DNA from: Mycobacterium angelicum
Lineage (GTDB): Bacteria > Actinomycetota > Actinomycetes > Mycobacteriales > Mycobacteriaceae
Assembly (NCBI RefSeq): GCF_002086155.1
Contig: NZ_MVHE01000036.1
Span: 1 to 52,149 of the forward strand
Length of the DNA stretch: 52,149 bases
Reading direction: 5' to 3'
Below are positions 18,177-26,383 of this stretch, one piece after another. Made by a program: the position numbers and the translations under genes. Every line of letters starts with the position of its first letter. Within the stretch, counting starts at the first letter, position 1. Under the pieces are notes generated by a model. It worked only from the letters and a program-made list of their open reading frames with translations, made no database searches and had not been told where the DNA came from.

Positions 18177-18204
18177 TAGTCGGCTACAGCGGGGCGAAAG
18201 TTCC
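18177..18204 (-). promoter_or_regulatory. ECF-sigma-like promoter of the PPE1-nrp operon
   Basis: Read on the minus strand, GGAACT (18204-18199) is followed after exactly 16 bp by CGACTA (18182-18177). GGAAC is a general ECF -35 element. The same GGAACT-N16-CGACT arrangement occurs before ctpA at 22251-22278. A start site about 8 bp downstream would give a leader of roughly 35-45 nt to the PPE1 ATG, with AAGGAGG inside it. Recognition by the SigC-like factor encoded nearby is inferred. Confidence 0.55.
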
Positions 18205-18214
18205 GGCCGGGCGC

Positions 18215-18230
18215 TATATATAGTTCATCC
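18215..18230 (+). promoter_or_regulatory. Probable -10 region, leaderless methyltransferase transcript
   Basis: TATATATAGT (18215-18224) ends 6 bp before the GTG start at 18231, the spacing expected if transcription starts at the start codon. There is no Shine-Dalgarno sequence in the remaining gap. No convincing -35 is visible. The element lies just outside the opposite-strand ECF motif, so the two promoters may interfere. Confidence 0.4.
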
Positions 18231-19040
18231 GTGCCAGTCATCGATGCCCGTCATCTCGACGGCATATCCGAAACCGCGCTGCTCACACTGCATCAACGGG
18301 CAACCGAAGCCGCACGCGCCGACGGCATCATCGACGACGCGACGGCCATCGCCCTGCGCGACGGCCTCGACTACGACTACCAACACTTCGGCCGGACGCA
18401 CCAGGCTACTGCCCTGCGGGCCTTGGCATTTGACGGCGCGACCCGCCAATACCTGGCCAGCAATCCGCGCGCCACTGTGGTCGCCCTCGCCGAGGGGCTG
18501 CAGACCAGCTTCTGGCGCCTCGACAACGGCCGGCTGAACTGGCTTTCGGTGGACCTCGAGCCCATCGTGGCGCTGCGCCGGCAGCTACTGCCGCCGTCGG
18601 ACCGGTTGCGTTACTGCGCCCAGTCCGCGCTGGAGTACTCGTGGATGGACCAGGTCGACGACACCAACGGGGTGCTGATCACCGCCGAGGGGCTATTCCA
18701 GTACCTACAGCGTGAGGCGGTGTTCGATCTGATCGCGGCCTGCGCTAAGCGATTTCCGAACGGCCAGTTGGTCTTTGACAGCATCCCGTGGTTTTTGAGC
18801 GTGTACTCGCAGCGGCGCGGCTTCCGGCTCAGCGAGCACTACACGGCACCGGCGATGCCATTCTGGTTCACCGCCAACCAATATGACGAACTGCGCGCCA
18901 TCGACGGCATCCGCACAGTGCGGGAACTTCCCGCGCCACCCGGACGGGGCAAGTTGCTGCGCGGCGCTATTTCGTTGCTGTACAAGCTGCCTGCGCTCGA
19001 CCGGTTGCGGGCGCCGGTGACGGTCGTCGAATTCGGTTGA
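18231..19040 (+). CDS. Class I SAM-dependent methyltransferase, LCM/PPM1-like family
   Basis: A 269-residue protein similar to leucine-carboxyl-methyltransferase (TcmP-like) O-methyltransferases common in mycobacteria. Supporting segments are YQHFGRTHQATALRALAFDG, VVALAEGLQTSFWRLDNGRL, LSVDLEPIVALRRQLLP (the acidic loop binding the SAM ribose) and VLITAEGLFQYLQREAVFDL. The GTG start has no ribosome binding site. It is divergent from PPE1 across 96 bp and convergent with the anti-sigma gene. It could modify the lipopeptide, but nothing in the sequence shows that. Confidence 0.75.
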   Translation: MPVIDARHLDGISETALLTLHQRATEAARADGIIDDATAIALRDGLDYDYQHFGRTHQATALRALAFDGATRQYLASNPRATVVALAEGLQTSFWRLDNGRLNWLSVDLEPIVALRRQLLPPSDRLRYCAQSALEYSWMDQVDDTNGVLITAEGLFQYLQREAVFDLIAACAKRFPNGQLVFDSIPWFLSVYSQRRGFRLSEHYTAPAMPFWFTANQYDELRAIDGIRTVRELPAPPGRGKLLRGAISLLYKLPALDRLRAPVTVVEFG

Positions 19041-19061
19041 TCCGCCGCTAGGGACCCCTGC

Positions 19062-19164
19062 GCGATATCGCCTGCGATATCGCAATTCAAAAGGCACTCA
19101 TGGTTGAGACCGGCGCTCCCGGGCAATAGTGCCCTTCAAAAGGCGATATCGCAGGCGATATCGC
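19062..19164. repeat. Inverted pair of GCGATATCGC double palindromes
   Basis: Each half has two GCGATATCGC palindromes separated by 2 bp: CT at 19062-19083, AG at 19143-19164. The two 22-bp halves are exact reverse complements and lie 59 bp apart. Inner flanks also match partly (GGCACT at 19094 against AGTGCC at 19127; TTCAAAAGG in both). It lies between convergent genes, so it could terminate transcription both ways, but there is no T-run. Related copies occur at 26959-26980 and 42380-42419. Confidence 0.75.
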
Positions 19165-19209
19165 GGTTCGAATCTGGATCGGACACGGCGTCCTTCCAGG
19201 TCAAGGTCG

Positions 19210-19920
19210 CTAGGCCGCCGATCCGTCGGTCGGCCACAAATGGCCGCGCCGACGGCCGCGAGATGCATTGGGCGGCAACACGATATCAGGATCTTCGGCC
19301 ACGCCGTCCAACGGCGGCCGGGGAGCCGAAACGCTTCGCCACACCGCGATCGCCAGCACCGCGCCGATCAGGACCGGGACGTGCGTCAGGATCCGCATGG
19401 CAGAGACGGCACCCGACAGTGCATCGACGACGACATAGACCGACAGGACACCGACGAACACCGTCAACACGCCGGCCAGACCGGCAGCCGCGCGCGGCCA
19501 CAACGCCGCACCGATCATGACCACGGCCAGTGCCACCGACCATGAAGTGGATTCGTTGAGCAGATGGCTTGCGGAACCGGCCGGGTGCCCATGCGCCAGC
19601 CCCACTCTCAGGCCTAGCCCCTGTACGACCGCCAGGACAAGCTGCACGACTCCCACGCCCAGCAACGCCCAGCGCGACCAACTCATCCGCACCCGCCGCC
19701 GCGACGGGACCCGCCCGATCCCAACAGGGCCGAGAGCGGTGATCACCGCCCGGGATTCGACCAGCCGGCGCAGCGAGCGCGCCTGGTCTGCCGCCTGATC
19801 AAACCAATCGCGGCAGTCGGCACACTGCTGGACGTGCTCGTCAACTCGCGCCGAGGGCACCGGCTCGCGCTCGCCGTCGAGCCTGGCCGACAACGCTTCG
19901 CGCGCAACCTCGCAATCCAT
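19210..19920 (-). CDS. Zinc-finger membrane anti-sigma factor
   Basis: A 236-residue protein with an N-terminal zinc-binding anti-sigma motif, HVQQCADC (H-x3-C-x2-C), within about residues 1-50, then about four or five transmembrane helices (for example WALLGVGVVQLVLAVVQGLG, AGLAGVLTVFVGVLSVYVVV, VLIGAVLAIAVW). Such proteins hold an ECF sigma factor at the membrane until a signal releases it. It starts 3 bp after the ctpA stop, so it is expressed with that copper ATPase, while the SigC-like sigma gene is divergent from ctpA. It resembles in type the Rv0093c membrane protein next to ctpA in M. tuberculosis. Partner choice is inferred. Confidence 0.8.
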   Translation of the reverse strand: MDCEVAREALSARLDGEREPVPSARVDEHVQQCADCRDWFDQAADQARSLRRLVESRAVITALGPVGIGRVPSRRRVRMSWSRWALLGVGVVQLVLAVVQGLGLRVGLAHGHPAGSASHLLNESTSWSVALAVVMIGAALWPRAAAGLAGVLTVFVGVLSVYVVVDALSGAVSAMRILTHVPVLIGAVLAIAVWRSVSAPRPPLDGVAEDPDIVLPPNASRGRRRGHLWPTDGSAA

Positions 19921-19923
19921 GCC

Positions 19924-22197
19924 TTAATAGTCGCGCATTCTCGGCGAAATGTTCCCGGGATTTCCGGCCCCGAAGTTGCGCAATCGCAAGCTGTTTGACA
20001 CGACGAAGAACGACGAGAGCGCCATGGCCGCACCGGCGATCAGCGGGTTGAGCAGACCCGCGGCGGCGATCGGAATGGCGGCAACGTTATAGCCGAACGC
20101 CCAGAGCATATTGACCTTGATCGTGCGCATCGTCGCGGCGGCCAGACCGAGCGCCAACGGCACCACATCGAGGTTGTCGCGAACGAGGATGATGTCGGCG
20201 GCGCCGATCGCGACGTCGGTGCCGCGCCCGATCGCCATGCCAAGGTCGGCGCACGCCAGCGCCGGTCCGTCGTTGATGCCGTCGCCGACCATGGCGACGA
20301 CGCGCCCGCGCGCCCGCAACTGCTCGATGACGTCGACCTTGCCTTCGGGCAGGATGTCGGCGATCACCTCGTCGATGCCGACGCGCGCGGCCACCGCCGC
20401 CGCCGACGCCGGGTTGTCACCGGTCAGCAGCACGGTCCGAAAGCCACGATCGTGCAGTGCCGTCAGCGCGGGGGCGGCCGAGTCCTTCACCGCGTCGGCC
20501 ACCGCGACGACACCGCACAGGTCACCGTCGACCTCAACGAAAACCGCTGTTTCGCCGCGGGATTCGGCAACCCGGCGCGCCGCGACCAAAGCCGGCGAGC
20601 CGCAGGAGGGTGCGACCCACGACGGTTTGCCGACGCGGACCGTCCGTCCGTCCACGCTGCCGCTGACGCCGCGGCCGGCCACGGCACGGAAGTCGGCCAC
20701 CGTTGCGCGCTGCTGTGCGGCGGCGGCGATCGTCAGCCCCACAGCGTGCTCGGAGGCCGCCTCCACCGTCGCCGCCAGTTCGAGTACCTCGTCGGCATCC
20801 CAGCCGGGTGCGGCCGTCACCGCGCTCACCGTCAACTGGCCCGTCGTCAGCGTGCCGGTCTTGTCGAACACGACCGTGTCCACCGCGCGAGTGGCCTCCA
20901 ACGAGCGGTGGCCCTTGAGGAAGATCCCGAGTTGGGCGCCGCGGCCGGAGGCGACCATCATGGCGGTCGGGGTCGCCAGTCCCAGCGCACACGGACACGC
21001 GATGACCAGTACGGCGAGTGCGGCCGAGAAGGCCCGGTCGGCGCCGCCGCCGGCGATCAGCCAACCCGCTGCGGTCACTGCCGCCACCAGGAGAACGCAC
21101 GGAACGAACACCGAGGCGATCCGGTCCGCCAGTCGCTGAGTGTCGGCCTTTTGCGCCTGCGCGTGCTCGACCAGCCGAACCATGCCGGCGAACTGGGTAT
21201 CGGCGCCGACGGCGGCGGCCTCCACGATCAGCCTGCCGTCGAGCACGGTGGTGCCGCCGATCGCCTGTGAACCGGGATCCACCCGGATCGGTTTGGCTTC
21301 GCCGGTCATCGCGCTCAGGTCGACGCTGGCCGATCCTTCGACCACCAAACCGTCGGCGGCGATCGTCTGACCCGGGCGCACCACAAAGCGCTGCTGTTCT
21401 TCGAGTTCGTCGGCCGGGATGACCAGTTCGGATCCGTCGGGCTGCAGCACGGCGACATCCTTGGCGCTCAGCGCGGCCAACGCCCGCAGCGCGCCGCCCG
21501 CCTTGGATTTGGCCCGCGCCTCGAAATAGCGCCCCGCCAGCACGAACACCGTGACACCCGCGGCGACTTCGAAGTAGATGGCGTCGCTGCCCAGCAACGC
21601 TTGCCATACGCCCTGGCGTTCGGTGACCCGATGCTGGCCGAACACGGTGTACAGCGACCACACGGTGGCCGCCGTGATTCCGACCGAGATCAGCGATTCC
21701 ATGGATGCGCTGCAGGTATGCAGGTTGCGCAGCGCCACCTTGTGGAACGGCCACGCCGCCCAGGTCACGACCGGCAGCGCCAGCGCGGTGAGCACCCACG
21801 CCCAGCCGGTGAAACGTGAGCTGGGCACCACCGCGAACATCACCGACAGATGAGCCAGCGGCACGAAGAACACCGCGGCCACGCCCAGCCGAAGTAAGAG
21901 GTAGCGCGCGTGCCGAGCGTCGGGATCGCTGTCGTAACTGCCGCCGGCCGGGTGTACCTGGGCCTGGTAGCCGGCCCGCTCGATGGCCTCGCACAGCGCG
22001 GCGGTGCTGGTCTGCTCGTCGGCCTCGACGGTTGCCACCCGGGTGGCGAAGTTCACCGAGGCCCGTACGCCGGGCAGCGCGTTGAGCGTCGACTCGACGC
22101 GGTTGGCGCAGGATGCACACGACATCCCCGTGATCTCGAGCTGTACCAGCTGCTCACGCACCGAATGTGCGTCAGTCGCCGCGATCGTCATCGACAT
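19924..22197 (-). CDS. ctpA: Copper-type P1B-ATPase, CtpA-like
   Basis: A 757-residue P1B-ATPase, clearly a paralogue of the one at 4133-6370. It has HMA C27-x2-C30 (GMSCASCAN), TGEAKP, the membrane motif C401-P-C403, phosphorylated D445 (DKTGTLT), and GDGIND. The metal is Cu(I) by motif. AGGAGG lies 9 nt before the ATG. It is next to the mtn-SDR region, as ctpA (Rv0092) is next to mtn in M. tuberculosis. Its promoter region holds the ECF-like motif that is also found before PPE1, and an anti-sigma gene follows it. Confidence 0.9.
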   Translation of the reverse strand: MSMTIAATDAHSVREQLVQLEITGMSCASCANRVESTLNALPGVRASVNFATRVATVEADEQTSTAALCEAIERAGYQAQVHPAGGSYDSDPDARHARYLLLRLGVAAVFFVPLAHLSVMFAVVPSSRFTGWAWVLTALALPVVTWAAWPFHKVALRNLHTCSASMESLISVGITAATVWSLYTVFGQHRVTERQGVWQALLGSDAIYFEVAAGVTVFVLAGRYFEARAKSKAGGALRALAALSAKDVAVLQPDGSELVIPADELEEQQRFVVRPGQTIAADGLVVEGSASVDLSAMTGEAKPIRVDPGSQAIGGTTVLDGRLIVEAAAVGADTQFAGMVRLVEHAQAQKADTQRLADRIASVFVPCVLLVAAVTAAGWLIAGGGADRAFSAALAVLVIACPCALGLATPTAMMVASGRGAQLGIFLKGHRSLEATRAVDTVVFDKTGTLTTGQLTVSAVTAAPGWDADEVLELAATVEAASEHAVGLTIAAAAQQRATVADFRAVAGRGVSGSVDGRTVRVGKPSWVAPSCGSPALVAARRVAESRGETAVFVEVDGDLCGVVAVADAVKDSAAPALTALHDRGFRTVLLTGDNPASAAAVAARVGIDEVIADILPEGKVDVIEQLRARGRVVAMVGDGINDGPALACADLGMAIGRGTDVAIGAADIILVRDNLDVVPLALGLAAATMRTIKVNMLWAFGYNVAAIPIAAAGLLNPLIAGAAMALSSFFVVSNSLRLRNFGAGNPGNISPRMRDY

Positions 22198-22250
22198 CCT
22201 GGGCCCTCACCTCCTGCCAACCGCGTCCCGCATAGACAACTCACATACAA

Positions 22251-22278
22251 GAGTCGTCACAGCCCGGCAATGAGTTCC
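22251..22278 (-). promoter_or_regulatory. ECF-sigma-like promoter of ctpA-anti-sigma operon
   Basis: On the minus strand GGAACT (22278-22273) is followed after exactly 16 bp by CGACTC (22256-22251). This matches the PPE1 upstream element in both boxes and spacing. The predicted leader to the ctpA ATG is about 45 nt and contains AGGAGG. The divergent SigC-like gene starts 40 bp away on the other strand, and no copy of the motif faces it. Confidence 0.55.
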
Positions 22279-22317
22279 CTGCATGTTCGCAGCCGTCATG
22301 GCCTAGGCTCAACTCCC

Positions 22318-22872
22318 GTGGCGACAGGCGGCGATGACGACCAAATTACTTCCCTCGCCAAATCAGCCGGCCGGGGCGACCGGGCCGCACTCTCGGAATT
22401 CATCCGTGCCACCCAGCGCGATGTCTGGCGGACCGTCGCCTATCTCGCCGATCCGGCCAGCGCCGACGACCTGACCCAGGAAACCTTCCTGCGCGCGATC
22501 GACGCGCTGCCGCGCTTTGCCGGCCGTTCGACGGCGCGCACTTGGCTGCTGTCGATCGCGCGACGGGTGGTCGTCGATCAGATTCGCTATAACAAGAGCC
22601 GGCCCCGCCTGTCCCACGTGGCCGACCTCGACGATGCGTTCGGGCGCGACCGGCGTGGCACTCGCATCGAGAACATGGTGGAGATCCGCATATTGCTGGA
22701 CGGGCTGGAGGCCACCCGCCGCGAAGCCCTGGTGCTCACCCAGGTCCTGGGCCTGTCGTACGCCGAAGCGGCCGAGGTCTGCGGATGCCCCATCGGCACG
22801 GTACGGTCCCGGGTGGCCAGGGCCCGTGACGACCTGCTGCGCGCGGCCAACGAGAGCGACTGCGCCGGCTAA
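22318..22872 (+). CDS. sigC: ECF RNA polymerase sigma factor, SigC-like
   Basis: A 184-residue ECF sigma factor. Region 2 includes ADDLTQETFLRAIDALPRF and ARTWLLSIARRVVVDQIR; region 4 includes LVLTQVLGLSYAEAAEVCGC and GTVRSRVARARDDLL. These agree closely with my memory of M. tuberculosis SigC (185 residues), including the unusual VCGCP turn. SigC has been linked experimentally to the nrp operon and copper acquisition genes in M. tuberculosis, where its gene lies elsewhere (Rv2069). Here it is divergent from ctpA. It could be a second SigC paralogue. It starts at GTG 22318 without a clear ribosome binding site. Confidence 0.82.
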   Translation: MATGGDDDQITSLAKSAGRGDRAALSEFIRATQRDVWRTVAYLADPASADDLTQETFLRAIDALPRFAGRSTARTWLLSIARRVVVDQIRYNKSRPRLSHVADLDDAFGRDRRGTRIENMVEIRILLDGLEATRREALVLTQVLGLSYAEAAEVCGCPIGTVRSRVARARDDLLRAANESDCAG

Positions 22873-22882
22873 TTCGCTTGCG

Positions 22883-23689
22883 CTACTTGCGTTTTAGCGC
22901 CGGATGGTTGCGCGCCAGGAACGGCAGCATCAATTCCGGTGGTGCCACCCTGAATAGCGACGACGAGATCCGGTTGGCCAGACCCGGGACGACGACGGCC
23001 TTGCCGGCCGCCAGACCGTCGATGCCGGCCTGGGCGACTTTGTCCGCGGGGACCCACATGATCTTGGGCAGCGCGGCATCGGCTTCCTCTTTGCTGAAGC
23101 CGGCCGCCTCGCCGAATCCGGTGTCCACCGGCCCCGGGCACAGTGCGGTCGCGGTGACTCCGGTGCCGCGCAGTTCACCACGAAGGCTGTGGGTGTAGGA
23201 CAACACGAACGCCTTGGCAGCGCCGTACGCCGCTTGTCCGGGCAGCGGGCCGAAGGCGGCCACCGATGCCACGTTGAGCACGGCACCCCGGTGCCGTTCG
23301 ACCATTCCCGGCAAGAACCTGCTGCACAGGTCGACCACCGCGGCGACGTCGACTTCGACCAGGTTAAGTTCTTTCTCCGGAACCGATTTCGCGACCACTC
23401 CGGTGGTGGACAGCCCGGCGTTGTTGACCAGTATGTCGGGAACCAGGCCCAGCGCCGAGACGCGATCCAACAGGCTCGCCCGGTCGTTTCGGTCGGACAG
23501 ATCGCCGGGCAGCGGGTGTGCGTCGGCACCCAGCCGCCCGGCGATCTCCTCGAGCTTTTCGACGCTGCGGGCCACCAGGACAACCTGATAGCCGCGCTGG
23601 GCAAGTATGCGGGCGAATTCCTCCCCAATGCCCGACGAGGCACCGGTGACAATGGCAGCGCGGTCTTTTCCTGGTGGTGGGAGAGCCAT
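22883..23689 (-). CDS. Short-chain dehydrogenase/reductase
   Basis: A 268-residue classical SDR with the NAD(P) motif TGASSGIG near residue 16, NNAG, catalytic Ser in NVASVAAFG and Y-x3-K in AAYGAAKAF. The GARS-VEKL segment after beta-2 suggests NADP use. The substrate is unknown. The 3' end faces the sigma factor gene across 10 bp. Mtn lies upstream on the same strand after 72 bp. Confidence 0.85.
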   Translation of the reverse strand: MALPPPGKDRAAIVTGASSGIGEEFARILAQRGYQVVLVARSVEKLEEIAGRLGADAHPLPGDLSDRNDRASLLDRVSALGLVPDILVNNAGLSTTGVVAKSVPEKELNLVEVDVAAVVDLCSRFLPGMVERHRGAVLNVASVAAFGPLPGQAAYGAAKAFVLSYTHSLRGELRGTGVTATALCPGPVDTGFGEAAGFSKEEADAALPKIMWVPADKVAQAGIDGLAAGKAVVVPGLANRISSSLFRVAPPELMLPFLARNHPALKRK

Positions 23690-23761
23690 ACGAGGACCGT
23701 ACTCGCCGGGCCCCGCGGTTGCACCGACCTCAGCTCGCCCGCAGCGCCTCGACCGGCGAAC

Positions 23762-24535
23762 CTACGCGCTTCCCGGGCCCGTCGGCGCGAGCGTGGGCAG
23801 CACGCACAGTAGGACGCGCGCCGACCTGGCCGCGACGTCTTTGAGGAAGCGCTGGAAGTCCAGACCCGAGTCGGTACCGGCCAGATCGGACAGGCCGCGG
23901 ACGACGAGCCAAGGCACGCCGAAGGATTCGCAGACTTGCGCCAGCGCACCACTTTCCATGTCGACCGCGACACCGCCGAGGTCGTTGTGCAGCCGGATAC
24001 GGGTCGGCTCGCAGTGCAAGTACTGGTCGCCGGTCAGGACGGTGCCGTAGGTGATGCGCGGTGGGCACCCTTCGTCCGGAACATTCGACAGCGCCGGCAA
24101 CGTGATACCGGCAAGACGGCGTTTGACGCGAGCCATGAGCTCGGGGTCGGGCTCATAGCCAAGCCGCTCGGTCCGGTTGATGAACGGAATGTGGCCGGGC
24201 TGATAAGTATGCAGCTGCTCGTTCATGGTCAGGCCGAAATCGTGCTGCACCACCCGGTCGGCGATCACGATGTCGCCGATGCGCAGCCGCGGATCCAGCC
24301 CCCCGGCAACTCCGGTGAAAACGATTGCGCTGCAATGGAACCGATCGACGAGCAGCGTAGCGACCAGCCCCATGTTGACTTTGCCCATGCCTGAGGCGAC
24401 CAACACCACCGGTTGCCCGTCGAGTTCCCCGCTGTCGAAGGCGATCTGAGCCACCGTCGTGCGTTCGGTGTCGCGCAGGCGGCCGCGCAGATACGTCAAC
24501 TCCGGCGGAATTGCGCAGATGATGCCGATCGCCAC
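23762..24535 (-). CDS. mtn: 5'-methylthioadenosine/S-adenosylhomocysteine nucleosidase
   Basis: A 257-residue nucleosidase of the PNP/UDP phosphorylase superfamily, matching Mtn (Rv0091) in length and position. It has IGIICAIPPEL at the start, FTGVAGGLDPRLRIGDIVIA, the substrate motif VDMESGALAQV and the catalytic Asp in RGLSDLAG. It cleaves MTA and SAH in SAM recycling. The open frame extends to 24616, but GTG 24535 aligns with the family start. It supports the identification of the whole block as the mirrored Rv0089-Rv0103c region. Confidence 0.9.
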   Translation of the reverse strand: MAIGIICAIPPELTYLRGRLRDTERTTVAQIAFDSGELDGQPVVLVASGMGKVNMGLVATLLVDRFHCSAIVFTGVAGGLDPRLRIGDIVIADRVVQHDFGLTMNEQLHTYQPGHIPFINRTERLGYEPDPELMARVKRRLAGITLPALSNVPDEGCPPRITYGTVLTGDQYLHCEPTRIRLHNDLGGVAVDMESGALAQVCESFGVPWLVVRGLSDLAGTDSGLDFQRFLKDVAARSARVLLCVLPTLAPTGPGSA

Positions 24536-24555
24536 GCGCGTGATTGTACGGCGGA

Positions 24556-25023
24556 TCAGCGCTTCACAATTCGCGCTGTCGCGTCGGCGGACGAGACGTC
24601 GTGTCCAGCAGTGCACCGGACGTTGGGCACCAAGGGTGCGCCGCAGCCTTCGTGAACCAGTTCCATCGCACTGGCGTCGCCTTGCAGCTGCCTGCCGAAC
24701 TCGATCAGGCTGACCAGCACCGGATACAGGTCACGGCCGCGGTCGGTCAGCACGTACTCGTAGCGGGTGCGCTGCCCCGGCTGCCGATACGGCTGCTTGA
24801 TCAGCAGCCCGGCGTCGACAAGCTGGCGCAGCCGCTTGGCGGCGATCTGCTCGGTCACCCCGGCGCGGCGGGCCAATTCGTCGAAACGTCTTGCACCCCA
24901 GAATGCTTCGCGAAGCAACACCATCGCCGAGTGGGTGCCGATCAGTTGCAGTGCCCGCTCCATCGGGCACCAATCGGCGACCGTCCAGCGATCCCGGTCG
25001 GCGAGCGGACCCGACAGGTTCAT
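24556..25023 (-). CDS. HxlR-type winged-helix transcriptional regulator
   Basis: A 155-residue protein with the MarR/HxlR pattern: CPMERALQLIGTHSAMVLLR, then EAFWGARRFDELARRAGVTE, IAAKRLRQLVDAGLL and the wing YEYVLTDRGRDLYPVL. A short C-terminal tail has two Cys (HEGCGAPLVP, NVRCTAGH), a possible metal or redox site. The ATG at 25023 overlaps the stop of the thioesterase gene in ATGA, so the pair forms an operon and the thioesterase may be its target. Confidence 0.85.
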   Translation of the reverse strand: MNLSGPLADRDRWTVADWCPMERALQLIGTHSAMVLLREAFWGARRFDELARRAGVTEQIAAKRLRQLVDAGLLIKQPYRQPGQRTRYEYVLTDRGRDLYPVLVSLIEFGRQLQGDASAMELVHEGCGAPLVPNVRCTAGHDVSSADATARIVKR

Positions 25024-25547
25024 GGCGCGGGATTGAGAATGAGGCAGTTGCTCGTCGCGGTCGCCAGCAGCTTGCCGGTGTGACTGGTAAGCACCGCTTC
25101 CGCCAAGGCGGTGCGCCGCCCCAGATGCTTGACGGTTCCCGTGCAGCTGACCGGTCCGGTATCGACGCTGATCGCCCCGATGAACCGAACCGACAGGTCC
25201 AGGCTGGTGTAGGCGACGCCGGCCGCCAACATGCTGTGCACCGCGCAGGCCGCGGCCGAGTCCAGCAGCGTGGCATAAACCCCGCCGTGTACCGAGCCGA
25301 TCGGGTTGTAGTGCGACTCGGTTGGCGTCATCGTGAACACCGCTTCGCCCTTGGCGACCGATTCCAGCCGCGCGCCCAGCGTCTGCATGATCGGCGGTGG
25401 CGGTAACTCCCCATCGACCATGGCCTGTAGAAACTCCAGGCCACTGCGGCCAGGGGCGGCTCGGGCCGTGATCGTGGGATCTGCCCATTCGATCAACCGG
25501 GTTCGTTCCATATTCGTTGTGCCGCAAGCCGTGTTGCCCATGCTCAC
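25020..25547 (-). CDS. PaaI-family hotdog thioesterase
   Basis: A 175-residue hotdog-fold acyl-CoA thioesterase. The family motif HYNPIGSVHGGVYATLLD is at about residues 79-96, with catalytic-loop HGG and following Asp. The C-terminal half (VRFIGAISVDTGPVSCTGTV, GRRTALAEAVL) fits PaaI. ATG start near 25547; a second in-frame ATG (MERTRL) 12 residues later is possible. It is translationally coupled to the HxlR gene. Confidence 0.85.
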   Translation of the reverse strand: MSMGNTACGTTNMERTRLIEWADPTITARAAPGRSGLEFLQAMVDGELPPPPIMQTLGARLESVAKGEAVFTMTPTESHYNPIGSVHGGVYATLLDSAAACAVHSMLAAGVAYTSLDLSVRFIGAISVDTGPVSCTGTVKHLGRRTALAEAVLTSHTGKLLATATSNCLILNPAP

Positions 25548-25577
25548 ATACTCACCGCTGACTAAACCCTAGTCAAG

Positions 25578-26351
25578 TCAGATCGCCGTCATGGCCGCGC
25601 GTTCCAGGTCGAGCAGCTGCTCGCCGTGGCGTTCCTCGTCGTAGGCCTTGCGTCCGCCGCGCAGACCGAACAATCGCTTCGAGACCAACAGGTAGATCAC
25701 CGCGGCGACATTGATGCCGAAGGTCACGACCCGGGTCATCGTGATGCCCTTGGCCAGGTCATGGATTTCCAGCGGCAGGAAGATGGACGTCGCAATCACC
25801 GCGAAGTACTCGCCCCAGCGTTTCAGCAACCACAGGCCGACGCCCTCGACGACCTGCAGCACCGCATAGCCGGCCAGCATCGCGGTGATCAGAGCCAAGG
25901 TCGACGGCTTTGCCGCCAGTGCCTTTTCCAGCTCCTGTACCGCCGACATCTGGTCGACCTTGAAACCGGCCGCGCGGAACACCGGCAGGTCGCGGTCGAG
26001 CGTGGCCTGGATGGCGCCGCGGGCACCGCGGAACTCCCACACCGCCCAGGCAGCGAGCGCCAGCACCAGCGCCCGCAGCAGCCGCTCGACGCCGAGCGCA
26101 CGGAGGATGAGGGCCTGACGTAATGCCTTGCCGCGCATGATCATTGGCGCATCTTCGGGCTGGCCACGGCCATGCGGTTCCCCCAGGGCGAAGTCGCCGC
26201 AGCGCAGGCAGCGCCACACCTCACCGAGCTTCGTCTTGGCGTGCAGCCGATCGGCGAGTTCTTCGTCGTCGGGTGCGTAGGTGGCGTGCCCGCTGATCGC
26301 GCAGGTGATCAACTCCCACCGGTTGGTGCCACGATTGTCATGCTTGGCCAC
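25578..26351 (-). CDS. DUF2127 family membrane protein
   Basis: A 257-residue protein. An N-terminal region (about 10-60) has conserved His (SGHATYA) and a Cys pair WRCLRCGDF, like half a zinc ribbon. It is followed by a DUF2127 membrane part with about four hydrophobic segments (LLRALVLALAAWAVWEF, ALITAMLAGYAVLQVVEGVG, FAVIATSIFLPLEIHDLA, VVTFGINVAAVIYLLVSKR). The function is unknown. Confidence 0.8.
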   Translation of the reverse strand: MAKHDNRGTNRWELITCAISGHATYAPDDEELADRLHAKTKLGEVWRCLRCGDFALGEPHGRGQPEDAPMIMRGKALRQALILRALGVERLLRALVLALAAWAVWEFRGARGAIQATLDRDLPVFRAAGFKVDQMSAVQELEKALAAKPSTLALITAMLAGYAVLQVVEGVGLWLLKRWGEYFAVIATSIFLPLEIHDLAKGITMTRVVTFGINVAAVIYLLVSKRLFGLRGGRKAYDEERHGEQLLDLERAAMTAI

Positions 26352-26383
26352 TTGCGCTCCTTAGCTGGCGAGCGATGCGCCGA

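Noticed and set aside
19062..19164. Terminal inverted repeats of an insertion sequence
   Set aside because: Only 59 bp lie between the arms, with no transposase, and the same units occur singly elsewhere.
22262..22300. GGCAAT...CGTCAT upstream of the sigma gene as a published-type SigC promoter (SSSAAT-N16-20-CGTSSS)
   Set aside because: The spacing is 22 bp and the -10 box is incomplete, so I do not claim autoregulation from it.
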